Numbered from the stretch's first letter, positions 54,536 to 63,789 are shown. The stretch: 64,000 bases of DNA from Bacteroidales bacterium (GCA_024400195.1 JAKSNC010000004.1:20249-84248), one strand, 5' to 3'. Numbers and translations are program-made. The notes: generated by a model from the letters alone, not told the origin.

Positions 54536-54543
54536 TAACTTTG
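54536..54543 (+). promoter_or_regulatory. Putative -7 box for the DPP-IV-like gene
   Basis: TAACTTTG is an exact TAnnTTTG match 21 bases before the start codon at 54565. A TTTG at 54517-54520 lies 15 bases upstream, closer than the usual 19-21. Confidence 0.5.
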
Positions 54544-54564
54544 AAATCACCAATTTTTACAAAA

Positions 54565-56928
54565 ATGAAAAGAGTAAAACATTTGTTAATCACCATGTTA
54601 CTGCTTTCTACAGCAGTAATGTCGGCACAGGAAAAACGCAACTTCACACTTGAAGACATTTATGTCAACGGAACTTTCTCACAAAGAAGAGTCAGCGGAA
54701 TGAGACCTCTTAAAGACGGCAAGACATATTCGTCTATCGACAAAAAACGTAATCTCAACGCATATTCATACCTCAAAGGCGACTCGACGGCGACTTTCTT
54801 CAACATGTCGAAACTTATACCTGAAGGCGAAAACAAACCAATAAACATTTCAGACTTCACTTTCAGCGAAAACGAGGACAAAGTGTTGTTTGTAACAAAC
54901 GTCAAGTCAATCTATCGACATTCCTACACTGCCGATTATTATGTTTACGACATTCAGAAAAAATCTCTCGTCCCGCTCTCGCAAAACGGAAGTCAACGCC
55001 TCGCCACATTCTCGCCTGATGCTTCCAAAGTGGCATTCATGAGAGACAACAATTTGTTTATCAAAGACTTAGCAACAAACAGCGAAACTCAGTTCACTTT
55101 CGACGGGAAATACAACAACATCATCAATGGTGCTCCCGACTGGGTTTATGAAGAGGAATTCAGCTTCTCACAAGGTTTCTTCTGGTCGAAAGACAGCAAG
55201 AAAATAGCTTTCTACCGCTTCAACGAATCCGACGTGAAAGAATTTCAGATGGAAGAATTTGAAGGCCTTTATCCCGAATGGTATTCGTTCAAATATCCCA
55301 AAGCCGGCGAAGCAAATTCTGTCGTAGAAGTGCACGTTTACGACCTCGCATCAGGCAAAACGGTAAAAATCAACACCGGAGAAGAGACCGACATCTACAT
55401 TCCAAGAATAAAATGGACTGAAAACGCAAACGAACTCGCTATCCAAAGACTTAACAGACACCAGAACCATCTCGAAATCTTGGCCGCCGACGCCAACACC
55501 GGCGAGACGAAAGTCATTTACGACGAGACAAACAAATATTACATCGACATAACCGACGACTGGACATTTCTCGCAGGAGGCACATCTTTTATAATGACAA
55601 GCGAACGCGACGGCTACAACCACATCTATCTCGCAAACTATGACGGAAGCCTCAAACAGCTCACTTCCGGCAAATGGGACGTCACGAAAGTCTATGGCTA
55701 CGACGTAAAAGGAAAAGAAGTCTATTTCCAAGCAGCGAAAAACGCTCCGACAGAACGACAGATTTACGCCGTCAACCTCAAAGGCAAAATGCGCGACGTT
55801 ATTGACAAAGTGGGATGCAACGACGCAGTATTCAGCAACAACTACAGCTACGTCCTCAACGTCAACTCAACAATATCGACACCGAGAGAATACGCACTCT
55901 ACACAGGAAAAGGTAAATTGGTACGCGTACTCGAAGACAATCATGCTTTCTCGGGGAGAATGGAGAATTTCAATCTCGGTAAGAAGGAGTTGTTTAAAAT
56001 CAGCGACCCCGCCTTCGTCATGCCCGACGGAAGCACAGTTGACATCGATGCATGGATGATAACGCCTCCCGACTTCACCCCTGAAAAGAAATACCCCGTC
56101 CTCATATACGTCTATGGCGGTCCCGGACATCAGACTGTTCTCAACCAATGGGGACACTCCGACTGGGAATGGATGCAGATTCTCGCACAACACGGAATCA
56201 TTTCCGTATCAATCAACAACAGAGGTAGTGGCGCACAAGGCGAGATGTTCAAGAAGATGACGTACCTCCAACTTGGCAAATACGAAACGGAAGATATGAT
56301 AACACTTGCAAAATACATGGCTTCACAGCCTTACGTCGATAGTAAAAGAATAGCCATCTACGGTTGGAGCTACGGCGGATTCATGGCGGCCAACGGAATA
56401 ACCAAAGGCGCCGACGTCATCAGCACCGCTGTGTCAGTTGCACCAGTCACAAACTGGCGCTATTACGACAACATCTACACCGAAAGATTCATGCGCACAC
56501 CTCAGGAAAATCCGGAAGGCTACGATGCGAACTCCCCCGTCAGCAATACAGCCCTCATCAAAGGCAACTACCTGCTCTGCCACGGCAGCGGCGACGACAA
56601 CGTCCACTACCAAAACGCTATGGAACTCATCAAGTCGATGATTTCCAACAACGTTCAGTTCGACCTCATGATTTATCCCAATAAAAACCACGGCATCTAC
56701 GGCGGCTACGAATACGGCGACGGTGAATGCAGAATGCACCTCTTCACCAAAATCGACAAATTCCTATACAAGAATCTCGGCGTAAGGGAAAATCCAGTCG
56801 TAGGCAAAGACAAACCGGCTAAAATCAACGACACAAACAAAAAAGCTGAAAAGAAGACCGATAAGAAAACCGACAAAAAGCCAGACCGACGGACAATGAA
56901 AAAGGAAAGGCCTACAAAGAAGCAGTAA
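54565..56928 (+). CDS. Dipeptidyl peptidase IV-like S9 prolyl peptidase
   Basis: A 787-residue exported serine peptidase that removes X-Pro or X-Ala dipeptides from peptides. The start at 54565 begins a signal peptide (MKRVKHLLITMLLLSTAVMSA-Q); an earlier in-frame start would overlap the tRNA gene. The N-terminal beta propeller (DPPIV_N, about 80-470) contains the Glu pair in DWVYEEEFSF (about 200) that binds the substrate amino terminus. The alpha/beta hydrolase domain has the triad: Ser in GWSYGG (about 602), Asp in GSGDDNVHYQNA (about 677) and His in NKNHGIYGG (about 710). The last 40 residues are an unusual Lys-rich tail. Confidence 0.93.
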   Translation: MKRVKHLLITMLLLSTAVMSAQEKRNFTLEDIYVNGTFSQRRVSGMRPLKDGKTYSSIDKKRNLNAYSYLKGDSTATFFNMSKLIPEGENKPINISDFTFSENEDKVLFVTNVKSIYRHSYTADYYVYDIQKKSLVPLSQNGSQRLATFSPDASKVAFMRDNNLFIKDLATNSETQFTFDGKYNNIINGAPDWVYEEEFSFSQGFFWSKDSKKIAFYRFNESDVKEFQMEEFEGLYPEWYSFKYPKAGEANSVVEVHVYDLASGKTVKINTGEETDIYIPRIKWTENANELAIQRLNRHQNHLEILAADANTGETKVIYDETNKYYIDITDDWTFLAGGTSFIMTSERDGYNHIYLANYDGSLKQLTSGKWDVTKVYGYDVKGKEVYFQAAKNAPTERQIYAVNLKGKMRDVIDKVGCNDAVFSNNYSYVLNVNSTISTPREYALYTGKGKLVRVLEDNHAFSGRMENFNLGKKELFKISDPAFVMPDGSTVDIDAWMITPPDFTPEKKYPVLIYVYGGPGHQTVLNQWGHSDWEWMQILAQHGIISVSINNRGSGAQGEMFKKMTYLQLGKYETEDMITLAKYMASQPYVDSKRIAIYGWSYGGFMAANGITKGADVISTAVSVAPVTNWRYYDNIYTERFMRTPQENPEGYDANSPVSNTALIKGNYLLCHGSGDDNVHYQNAMELIKSMISNNVQFDLMIYPNKNHGIYGGYEYGDGECRMHLFTKIDKFLYKNLGVRENPVVGKDKPAKINDTNKKAEKKTDKKTDKKPDRRTMKKERPTKKQ

Positions 56929-56988
56929 AAGCAGCTGACAATTTGAATAATATTATTTCAGACAAGTCAACCATATTAAAATAATTGC

Positions 56989-56996
56989 TAACTTTG
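56989..56996 (+). promoter_or_regulatory. Putative -7 box for the aminotransferase gene
   Basis: TAACTTTG matches the TAnnTTTG consensus, 51 bases before the aminotransferase start. No clear TTTG at -33. Confidence 0.45.
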
Positions 56997-57047
56997 AAAG
57001 GTGAAAGAAACGGATTTTATTCAAATAAATTAACGTAGTTTTTTGTA

Positions 57048-58364
57048 ATGAAAAATAATGTCATTTCTGCAGAAGTAGTGCAAAATGTATTCAAAGAGAG
57101 TGCACTTCCAAGCATCGGAAACGCGGGCATCCGCGAAATCAACAAACTCGCGAGGGATCTTGAGGCCGCATCCGGCACCAAATTCATCCACATGGAGCTC
57201 GGCAATCCCGGACTTCCTGCCGTAAAATACGGAATCGAAGCACAAATCGAAGCCCTGAAAAACGACGTGGCGGCATCATATCCGGCCTTGGACGGCATAC
57301 CGATGCTGAAACAGGAAGCATCACGCTTCATAAAGAACTTCATAGACCTCGATGTTGCACCGACCAACTGCGTTCCCACTGTCGGCTCTATGCAGGGCGC
57401 ATTTGCCTCTTTCATGATCTGCGGCCACCTCAACTCAAAAAAAGACACCATATTGTTTATTGACCCGGGCTTTCCTGTTCACAAATTCCAAAACAAGGTA
57501 CTCGGAATCCCGATGGAACATTTCGACATCTACGAGTACAGAGGCGAAAAACTGCGCGAGAAACTTGAAAGTCACCTCAAGACCGGAAGAATCCACAGCA
57601 TACTCTACTCCAACCCCAACAACCCGACATGGGTATGCCTCACCGACGAGGAACTCCGCATCATAGGCGAACTCGCCAACAAATACGATGTCATCGTCCT
57701 TGAAGACCTCGCCTACTTCGGAATGGATTTTAGAAAAGATTATAGTCATCCCGGAGAAGCACCTTATCAACCGAGTGCAGGCAAATACACCGACAACTAC
57801 ATCCTGATGATTTCGAGTTCGAAGGCTTTCAGTTATGCCGGCGAACGCTGCGCACTGCTCGCAATAAGCGACAAACTCGCCTCACGCAAATATCCCGACC
57901 TGAAGAAATTCTGCAATCAGGAAGTATTCCTTAAAGGACTGCTTTTCGGAGCCCTCCACCCGCTCTCGTCTGGAACGTCGCACTCAGCACAATACGCACT
58001 GCACGGAATCCTCAAAGCCGTTAACGACGGTATCTACAACTACCGCGACGACATCCTCGAATACGGACGTAAGGCCAAACTCATGAAAGAGGCCTTCGTT
58101 GCCAACGGATTCCAGATAACATACGACAAGGACTGCGGTGAACCTATCGCCGACGGGTTTTACTTCACATATTGTTATCCCGGCTTTACCAGCGAGAAAC
58201 TCGTTGAGGAAATGATGTATTACGGCATCTCCGCAATATCACTCGACATCTGCGGCGGTTCGCGTCAGGGCATCAGGGCTTGCACATCACTCATCAAGAG
58301 AGACGAGATACCTGTTCTCGCCGAAAGACTCGCGTTGTTTGCCAAAGACCATCCGATAAAATAA
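57048..58364 (+). CDS. Class I/II PLP-dependent aminotransferase
   Basis: A 438-residue cytoplasmic fold-type I aminotransferase. Conserved features are the substrate-binding GNPGLPAVKYG (about residue 52), NPNNPTWVCLTDEEL (about 191), DLAYFGMDF (about 220) and the PLP Lys in SSSKAFSYAGERCAL (about 259). The substrate is not readable, but 44 bases downstream begins a 2-oxoacid:ferredoxin oxidoreductase operon. A chain of amino acid to 2-oxoacid to acyl-CoA is the natural reading, with branched-chain or aromatic amino acids as candidates. Confidence 0.88.
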   Translation: MKNNVISAEVVQNVFKESALPSIGNAGIREINKLARDLEAASGTKFIHMELGNPGLPAVKYGIEAQIEALKNDVAASYPALDGIPMLKQEASRFIKNFIDLDVAPTNCVPTVGSMQGAFASFMICGHLNSKKDTILFIDPGFPVHKFQNKVLGIPMEHFDIYEYRGEKLREKLESHLKTGRIHSILYSNPNNPTWVCLTDEELRIIGELANKYDVIVLEDLAYFGMDFRKDYSHPGEAPYQPSAGKYTDNYILMISSSKAFSYAGERCALLAISDKLASRKYPDLKKFCNQEVFLKGLLFGALHPLSSGTSHSAQYALHGILKAVNDGIYNYRDDILEYGRKAKLMKEAFVANGFQITYDKDCGEPIADGFYFTYCYPGFTSEKLVEEMMYYGISAISLDICGGSRQGIRACTSLIKRDEIPVLAERLALFAKDHPIK

Positions 58365-58408
58365 CAACACATCTTATACGGAAATTATTAACCTTAAAAT
58401 AAAAAGAT

Positions 58409-58633
58409 ATGGCAAGTATTAAAGGAGCCATCGTTGTTGACACTGAGCGTTGCAAGGGATGCGGTGTATGCGTCGTCAACTGCCCTCAGGGTGTCATCAG
58501 CCTGGCTAAAGAAGTCAACGGAAAAGGTTACAACTACGCCTACATGGCGGAACCTGACAAGTGTATCGGCTGCGCGAGCTGCGGCATCGTGTGTCCCGAC
58601 GGCGTCATCTCCGTCTATAAGGTGAAGATGTAA
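58409..58633 (+). CDS. korD: 2-oxoacid:ferredoxin oxidoreductase delta subunit (2x[4Fe-4S] ferredoxin)
   Basis: A 74-residue ferredoxin-like subunit with two CxxCxxCxxxC clusters: RCKGCGVCVVNCPQG (about 14-28) and KCIGCASCGIVCPDG (about 51-65). It passes electrons from the catalytic subunits to soluble ferredoxin. It is the first gene of the D-A-B-C set, with short gaps to the others (36, 4 and 12 bases). Confidence 0.92.
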   Translation: MASIKGAIVVDTERCKGCGVCVVNCPQGVISLAKEVNGKGYNYAYMAEPDKCIGCASCGIVCPDGVISVYKVKM

Positions 58634-58669
58634 TCCAACCAAATGTCAAACATTTAAAACAAACAAATA

Positions 58670-59755
58670 ATGGGAGAATTAAAACTGATGAAGGGTAACG
58701 AAGCGTTAGCAGAGGCCGCAATCCGCTACGGCTGCGACGCCTACTTCGGATATCCTATCACTCCGCAGTCTGAAGTGATTGAATATCTGTCAGAACAGAA
58801 CCCTTACGAACGCACCGGAATGGTGGTTCTTCAAGCAGAAAGTGAATTGGCTGCCATCAATATGGTTTATGCCGCCGGAGCGTCCGGAAAACGCGTTATG
58901 ACGTCCTCGTCCAGCCCGGGCATCTGCCTGAAGCAGGAAGGTTTAGCCTATATAGCCGGAGCCGAAGTACCCTGCGTCTATGCCGACGTCGTCCGCGGCG
59001 GTCCAGGTCTCGGTACGATCCAGCCGTCACAAGCCGACTACTTCCAAGCCTGCAAAGGCGGTGGTAACGGTGACTACCACAACATCGTCCTCGCACCGGC
59101 ATCAGTGCAGGAAATGGCCGACTTCGTAGCCCTCGGCTTCGATATGGCATTCAAATATCGCATCGCTGTATGTATCCTTTCCGACGGCGCCATCGGTCAG
59201 ATGATGGAAAAAGTCGTCCTTCCGGAACAGAAAGCCCGCATGACCGAAGAGGAAATCAAGGCCAAATATCCTTGGGCTCTCTCAGGTCGTAAGAGAGGTA
59301 CACAACACAGAGTCATCACCTCTTTGGACCTCGACTCCGCTAAGATGGAAGAGCATAACCGCCACCTCCAGAGGAAATACGACGAAATAACGAAGAACGA
59401 GATCCGCTGGGAAGAAATCGAAACCAAAGATGCAGAATACGTATTCGTAGCTTACGGCTCAAGCGCCCGTATCGCCCAGAAAGCCGTTCAACTCGGCCGC
59501 GCCGAAGGTCTTAAAGTCGGTCTGCTCCGTCCCATCACCCTCTGGCCTTACCCGACAAAAGCCATCGATGCTCTGATTGACAAAGGCGTCAAAGGATTCC
59601 TTTCGGTAGAATTGAGCTGCGGACAGATGATAGAAGATGTCAGACTTGCCTGCAACGGTCGCGCAAAAGCAGAACACTTCGGACGCGTCGGTGGTATCAT
59701 CCACACCCCCGAAGAAGTCCTCGCAGCTATGAAAAAACAAATAATAGGAGAGTAA
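58670..59755 (+). CDS. vorB: 2-oxoacid:ferredoxin oxidoreductase alpha subunit (VorB type)
   Basis: The 361-residue alpha subunit of an oxidoreductase that decarboxylates 2-oxoacids to acyl-CoA with reduction of ferredoxin. Typical segments are GNEALAEAAIRYGCDAYFGYPITP (about 10-33, shown by GCDAYFGYPITPQSEV), SSSSPGICLKQEGLAYIAGAE (about 84) and YVFVAYGSSARIA (about 257). Bacteroidota homologues are annotated as 3-methyl-2-oxobutanoate dehydrogenase VorB; 2-oxoglutarate (KorA) is the main alternative and cannot be excluded by sequence. Confidence 0.88.
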   Translation: MGELKLMKGNEALAEAAIRYGCDAYFGYPITPQSEVIEYLSEQNPYERTGMVVLQAESELAAINMVYAAGASGKRVMTSSSSPGICLKQEGLAYIAGAEVPCVYADVVRGGPGLGTIQPSQADYFQACKGGGNGDYHNIVLAPASVQEMADFVALGFDMAFKYRIAVCILSDGAIGQMMEKVVLPEQKARMTEEEIKAKYPWALSGRKRGTQHRVITSLDLDSAKMEEHNRHLQRKYDEITKNEIRWEEIETKDAEYVFVAYGSSARIAQKAVQLGRAEGLKVGLLRPITLWPYPTKAIDALIDKGVKGFLSVELSCGQMIEDVRLACNGRAKAEHFGRVGGIIHTPEEVLAAMKKQIIGE

Positions 59756-59759
59756 AGAT

Positions 59760-60560
59760 ATGAATATCAACGATATTGTAAAACCTGAAAACTTGGTTTA
59801 CCAGAAGTCTAAATTATTGACTTCCAAACCATTCCATTATTGTCCAGGTTGCGGTCACGGCACCGTACACCGCATCATAGCCGAAGTGCTTGAAGAACTC
59901 GGCATTGACGAGCGTACCATAGGCGTATCTCCGGTCGGTTGTGCTGTTATGGCATACGACTACTTCGATGTTGACTTCGCAGAAGCAGCCCACGGACGTG
60001 CCCCAGCGTGCGCTACAGGTATCAAACGCGTGTGGCCGGACAAGATTGTGTTCACATATCAGGGCGACGGCGACTTGGCCGCCATCGGAACATGCGAAAC
60101 AATCCACACCTGCAACAGAGGCGAAAACCTCACCATGATTTTCGTCAACAACGGTATCTACGGCATGACCGGAGGACAAATGGCTCCTACAACCCTCATC
60201 GGTATGAAGACCGCCACGACTCCTTACGGACGTAAGCCGCAGTGGGAAGACGGAACACCTAACAACGGTTTCCCGCTCCAGATAACAAACATCATCTCAA
60301 CACTTCCGGGTACAAGATACGTGACTCGCCAGGCCGTCAACACTCCCGCAAGAGTCCGCAACGCGAAAAAAGCCATCAAGAAGGCTTTCGAGAACCAGAT
60401 GAACAACAAGAACGGAGTCAACTTCGTCGAAATCGTGTCCAACTGCAACTCGAACTGGAAAATGAGTGCCGTTGACGCCAACAAATGGCTTGACGAGAAC
60501 ATGCTTCCCGTCTATCCTCTCGGCGACATCAAAGATAATTTCGAGCTGATAAAAAAATAA
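59760..60560 (+). CDS. korB: 2-oxoacid:ferredoxin oxidoreductase beta subunit (TPP-binding)
   Basis: A 266-residue subunit that binds thiamine diphosphate and an iron-sulfur cluster. It has CPGCGHG (about residues 29-35), SPVGCAVM (about 57), the HGRAPACATGIKR motif (about 79) and the TPP signature GDGDLAAIGTCETIHTCNRG (about 102-121) followed by NNGIYGMTGGQMAPTT. It starts 4 bases after vorB and continues into the gamma subunit. Confidence 0.93.
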   Translation: MNINDIVKPENLVYQKSKLLTSKPFHYCPGCGHGTVHRIIAEVLEELGIDERTIGVSPVGCAVMAYDYFDVDFAEAAHGRAPACATGIKRVWPDKIVFTYQGDGDLAAIGTCETIHTCNRGENLTMIFVNNGIYGMTGGQMAPTTLIGMKTATTPYGRKPQWEDGTPNNGFPLQITNIISTLPGTRYVTRQAVNTPARVRNAKKAIKKAFENQMNNKNGVNFVEIVSNCNSNWKMSAVDANKWLDENMLPVYPLGDIKDNFELIKK

Positions 60561-60572
60561 AAACATAGAGCT

Positions 60573-61115
60573 ATGACAGAAGAAATCATTATAGCCGGTT
60601 TCGGCGGACAAGGTGTCTTGTCAATGGGCAAAATCCTTGCCTACAGCGGAATTATGCAGAACAAGGAAGTCAGCTGGATGCCGTCCTACGGTCCCGAGAT
60701 GCGCGGTGGTACAGCCAACGTCACGGTCATCGTCAGCGACGAGCGCGTCTGCTCCCCTATCATCAACGCATTTGATACCGCAGTCATCCTCAATCAGCAG
60801 TCACTCGACAAATTCGAGTCAAAAGTGAAACCCGGCGGTTATCTCCTCTACGACCCGAACGGTATCACACACAAACCGACCCGTAAAGACATACACATCT
60901 ACGAAATTGAGGGCGCTAAACTCGCATCCGATATGGGTAACGCCAAAGTGTTCAACATGATTATACTCGGCGCTTTCCTGAAAATCAGACCCATCATTGA
61001 TGACAAAAACGTCGAAGAAGGTCTGCGCCACTCACTGCCTGAAAGAGCACACAAACTTATTCCGCTCAACATGCAGGCAGTGCAAGTCGGAAAAGACAAC
61101 GTCAAACAAGACTAA
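60573..61115 (+). CDS. korC: 2-oxoacid:ferredoxin oxidoreductase gamma subunit
   Basis: The 180-residue gamma subunit contributes to the CoA and substrate site. The N-terminus IIAGFGGQGVLSMGKILA and the segment WMPSYGPEMRGGTANVTVI (about 35-53) are the family signatures. It ends the four-gene operon; a terminator follows at 61157. The last 22 codons have a diverged duplicate, without the gene body, at 21444-21509 next to mcrC. Confidence 0.93.
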   Translation: MTEEIIIAGFGGQGVLSMGKILAYSGIMQNKEVSWMPSYGPEMRGGTANVTVIVSDERVCSPIINAFDTAVILNQQSLDKFESKVKPGGYLLYDPNGITHKPTRKDIHIYEIEGAKLASDMGNAKVFNMIILGAFLKIRPIIDDKNVEEGLRHSLPERAHKLIPLNMQAVQVGKDNVKQD

Positions 61116-61156
61116 CACGACATCAACTGCCATTACATCGACAGTTTGAAATACTC

Positions 61157-61188
61157 AAGGCGAAGTTAAACAGACTTCGCCTTTTTTG
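61157..61188 (+). terminator. Terminator of the oxidoreductase operon
   Basis: AAGGCGAAGT (61157-61166) pairs with ACTTCGCCTT (61174-61183), followed by a run of T. It lies 42 bases after the gamma subunit stop. Confidence 0.9.
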
Positions 61189-61218
61189 TTGCCACAACCG
61201 ATTTATTTCCTATCTTTG
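61189..61218 (+). promoter_or_regulatory. Promoter of the conserved unknown gene at 61243
   Basis: TTG (61189-61191), a 19-base spacer and TATCTTTG (61211-61218) form a near-consensus promoter 24 bases before the start codon. Confidence 0.6.
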
Positions 61219-61242
61219 CGGAAAAATCTACTTCTGTAGAAA

Positions 61243-61710
61243 ATGACACATAGATACTACGATTATTATATGATATTTCCCTCTGTTGAAGATGCGAAAA
61301 AAGCGCAGGATTTCTACGTGTCAAAATACAAACAGAAAATCGGAGGAGTCTTTGAAATATATAAAAACGGGGTGTGCGGATTGTCCTTACGCGACGAATG
61401 CGAGGTCATAATGGACTTCTACCAATTTGGAATGACACGCTTCATCGTAGCCGACAACGAACACGGACTGAAACTTGAAAAAGGTCGCCAAATATACGAA
61501 TTCTGCACGGATACAGACGTGATGTATTCCTATCCATACAAGAAAGACCTCTTAAATGATATTGACATCTTTCTGCGCAACATTGACAATGACGGATTCA
61601 GGCTAAAGGAAGGAGAACAACCGCCGATAGTGAAACGTCATGCCAAAGAACTTGACTATGATGATGTTTATGACATGCTGAACATTGATGTACCCGGATT
61701 AGATTATTAA
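61243..61710 (+). CDS. Hypothetical protein, 155 residues
   Basis: I do not recognise this gene. It encodes a soluble, Tyr- and Asp-rich protein without signal peptide or membrane segment. The first half (YYDYYMIFPSVEDAKKAQDF, KQKIGGVFEIYKNG, GLSLRDECEVIMDF) has an alternating strand-helix pattern, and the end is acidic (ELDYDDVYDMLNIDVPGLDY). It has its own consensus promoter and lies 16 bases before the first of three lipoprotein genes, so it may be co-transcribed with them. Confidence 0.7.
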   Translation: MTHRYYDYYMIFPSVEDAKKAQDFYVSKYKQKIGGVFEIYKNGVCGLSLRDECEVIMDFYQFGMTRFIVADNEHGLKLEKGRQIYEFCTDTDVMYSYPYKKDLLNDIDIFLRNIDNDGFRLKEGEQPPIVKRHAKELDYDDVYDMLNIDVPGLDY

Positions 61711-61726
61711 CGACATTGGATAGAAA

Positions 61727-62278
61727 ATGAAAAGATTATTAACGATAGCATTAGTCTTAATCATTGCTGTATGTGGATGCAAGAAATTCAAAGCCGACTA
61801 TGACAACTATTTCATTTTAGGAGAAGAAAAGCACACTTTGTCGTTTGCCTTCAATGACGAAACAAAATTGGTATTTGGCACTGATTCCGTACAAGTCGGC
61901 ATTGTCAGCTTTATCGAAAGCGTCAACTTGATGGAAAAGCAGAACAACTATGTAATGTTTATATTTCAAGACGACGCTGTGTCAGACTGGGTAATTCCGG
62001 AAGGCGAGTTTGAAATCGACCCTGCAAACAACGATTCTGTCCCAATGGTTGTCGTCATCAACAACGCCAAATTTGAATCAATGACCAACGACAATATTGA
62101 TTCTTTGAAAAAACACGCTTACTTAGCTACGAGCGGCACTATAAAAATCGAAAAAGACAACGGCATTTCAGAAATAACCATGAAGGATATTCCAACGATA
62201 AATTTAGGCAACGGCGTACAGAAGACGCTTAACTTGAGATATAAAAGTTCTTTTTACGAAAACACAACTGACAATTAA
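61727..62278 (+). CDS. Lipoprotein with a single copy of a repeated beta domain
   Basis: A 183-residue lipoprotein (lipobox VCGC, mature start CKKFKADYD). The mature part is one beta-rich domain beginning with YFILGEEKHTLSFAF and ending TLNLRYKSSF. The same layout (start strand, a central Gly/Asp segment, then SGTIKIEKDNGISEIT-like strands and a final L.YK.S strand) recurs in the next two genes. I cannot name the family. It is probably anchored to the outer membrane or the cell surface. Confidence 0.75.
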   Translation: MKRLLTIALVLIIAVCGCKKFKADYDNYFILGEEKHTLSFAFNDETKLVFGTDSVQVGIVSFIESVNLMEKQNNYVMFIFQDDAVSDWVIPEGEFEIDPANNDSVPMVVVINNAKFESMTNDNIDSLKKHAYLATSGTIKIEKDNGISEITMKDIPTINLGNGVQKTLNLRYKSSFYENTTDN

Positions 62279-62308
62279 TAACAAATAATTAATAATTAAC
62301 AAAAATCA

Positions 62309-63286
62309 ATGAACATGAAAAAGGTATTCTTATCATTCATGATGATTGCTGCGGCTATGATGTCTTTCACATCCTGCAGCAAAAGCGATGACGACAATTC
62401 GTCCATCAGCAACGCCTTCAAACTTGACGGCAGCACTTACGACCTCGGCTATGCCGTGAAAACAAACGTTGATGTCCTCGGCGACAATTGCACAATGCTC
62501 GTTCTCAGCAAGTCGGAAAGCGACATTTCAAATATTGTCGGATTCATTTTTGACGGTACTGAAATTCAAACCGGTGACATCGACCTCGCCCTCAATCCCA
62601 CTGCAAAACATCCGGTGTTAGTCGCTATGACTGGTAACGGGTCAACATCTATCGAAGAAATGATTGGCAACGCATACTTCCCGATAGAAGGTTCCGCGAA
62701 AATCACCGTCAACGAAAACAAAATAATCATCACTACAAGCGGAGTGAAGATGACCAACGTTGAACTCGCCCAATCAGGAAAAACCGTTGATTTCGAACTT
62801 GATTATGATGGTTCATTTGTTATACCTACTCCTCCGACACCAACAGCTACATTCACAATTGACGGAGAATCACATAACGTCGGGTTTGCAGGACAAGTAG
62901 CATATCCGCTTGGAGAGCAGATTTTCTCGATTGCTTTCTTCTGCGAAGGCAATCCTCTTGAAGGAAATACCAATGTCGTTGCATTGATTTTCCCTGAAAA
63001 CGAACTTCCCACAGGCGAATTTAACGTTCATATTGACCAAACGACGATGCTCTCAAACATGGCCTATATGACAGATTTCAGCATCACTGACTTCATGACT
63101 AATCCGATGGCATACCTCCCACAAGCTTTCATGGGTGTAACCGGCAATTTAAACATTCAAAACAACGAAGGCACACTCTACAACATCACTTCTACCGGCG
63201 TTGTCGTTGCAAATTCCGCCGGCACAACACACAACCTCGCCATTAATTTTGATGGCGAACTCGCCAAGTTTGATGAAGTAAAATGA
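62309..63286 (+). CDS. Lipoprotein with two tandem copies of the same domain
   Basis: A 325-residue lipoprotein; MKKVFLSFMMIAAAMMSFTSC is the signal with lipobox FTSC. The start may be 62309 or the second ATG at 62315. Two homologous domains follow: one from FKLDGSTYDLGYAV to VDFELDYDGSF (about 32-170) and one from FTIDGESHNVGFAG to LAINFDGEL (about 182-320), joined by a Pro/Thr linker (PTPPTPTATF). Each pairs a GxI/LxIxxN segment with a final F/I-N/D-F-DGxx strand. The stop overlaps the start of the next gene by 4 bases, giving translational coupling. Confidence 0.78.
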   Translation: MNMKKVFLSFMMIAAAMMSFTSCSKSDDDNSSISNAFKLDGSTYDLGYAVKTNVDVLGDNCTMLVLSKSESDISNIVGFIFDGTEIQTGDIDLALNPTAKHPVLVAMTGNGSTSIEEMIGNAYFPIEGSAKITVNENKIIITTSGVKMTNVELAQSGKTVDFELDYDGSFVIPTPPTPTATFTIDGESHNVGFAGQVAYPLGEQIFSIAFFCEGNPLEGNTNVVALIFPENELPTGEFNVHIDQTTMLSNMAYMTDFSITDFMTNPMAYLPQAFMGVTGNLNIQNNEGTLYNITSTGVVVANSAGTTHNLAINFDGELAKFDEVK

Positions 63287-63783
63287 AAAAATTAGTCAAA
63301 ATAACACTCGTTATCTTTGCCGTGTTCGCCTTGTGCGGATGCGGCAAAGACAATGATGATGCTCATCAGAAGTATTTTTCCATAGACGGCATAAGGTACG
63401 ACATCAGTTACGCCTACCAATTCAAGGATATGGACGGTTTTACGTCTGTCGTCTTTATGGAAAAAGAGCAGACTGACGTTCAGAACAATGTCGTTATGAT
63501 TTCATTTTTTGGTCAGAGCGAGATTGTAACAGGAAGCAATGTAGATGTGGTATATGATGCCGTTGGAGCTGGACTTCTTACCGTAAAGAACTTCAATTGG
63601 AGCCAATATGATCCGCAAAATCCCGGACCGCTATTGAGCAAAGCCTTTAGATGCACCAATGGAACTATTGAGATAAAAAAAACAGGCGCACAATATCGCT
63701 TTTATGGCAAAAAACTTTCTGTTAAGCCTGACAACGGAGATGAAGTCTATTTTGAATTAGTTTACGAAGGTACTATTGAATAG
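63283..63783 (+). CDS. Lipoprotein with a single copy of the same domain
   Basis: A 166-residue lipoprotein (lipobox ALCGC, mature CGKDNDDA). The domain runs from KYFSIDGIRYDISYAYQF to VYFELVYEGTIE and matches those of the two upstream genes, with NGTIEIKKTGAQYRF as the penultimate strands. With its neighbours it makes four domain copies in three adjacent genes, probably from duplication. A hairpin and a strong terminator follow directly. Confidence 0.75.
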   Translation: MKKLVKITLVIFAVFALCGCGKDNDDAHQKYFSIDGIRYDISYAYQFKDMDGFTSVVFMEKEQTDVQNNVVMISFFGQSEIVTGSNVDVVYDAVGAGLLTVKNFNWSQYDPQNPGPLLSKAFRCTNGTIEIKKTGAQYRFYGKKLSVKPDNGDEVYFELVYEGTIE

Positions 63784-63789
63784 TAAGTG

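Noticed and set aside
54394-54564. Longer N-terminus for the DPP-IV-like protein starting at 54394
   Set aside because: It would run through the tRNA-Val(GAC) gene; the ATG at 54565 begins a proper signal peptide and follows a -7 box.
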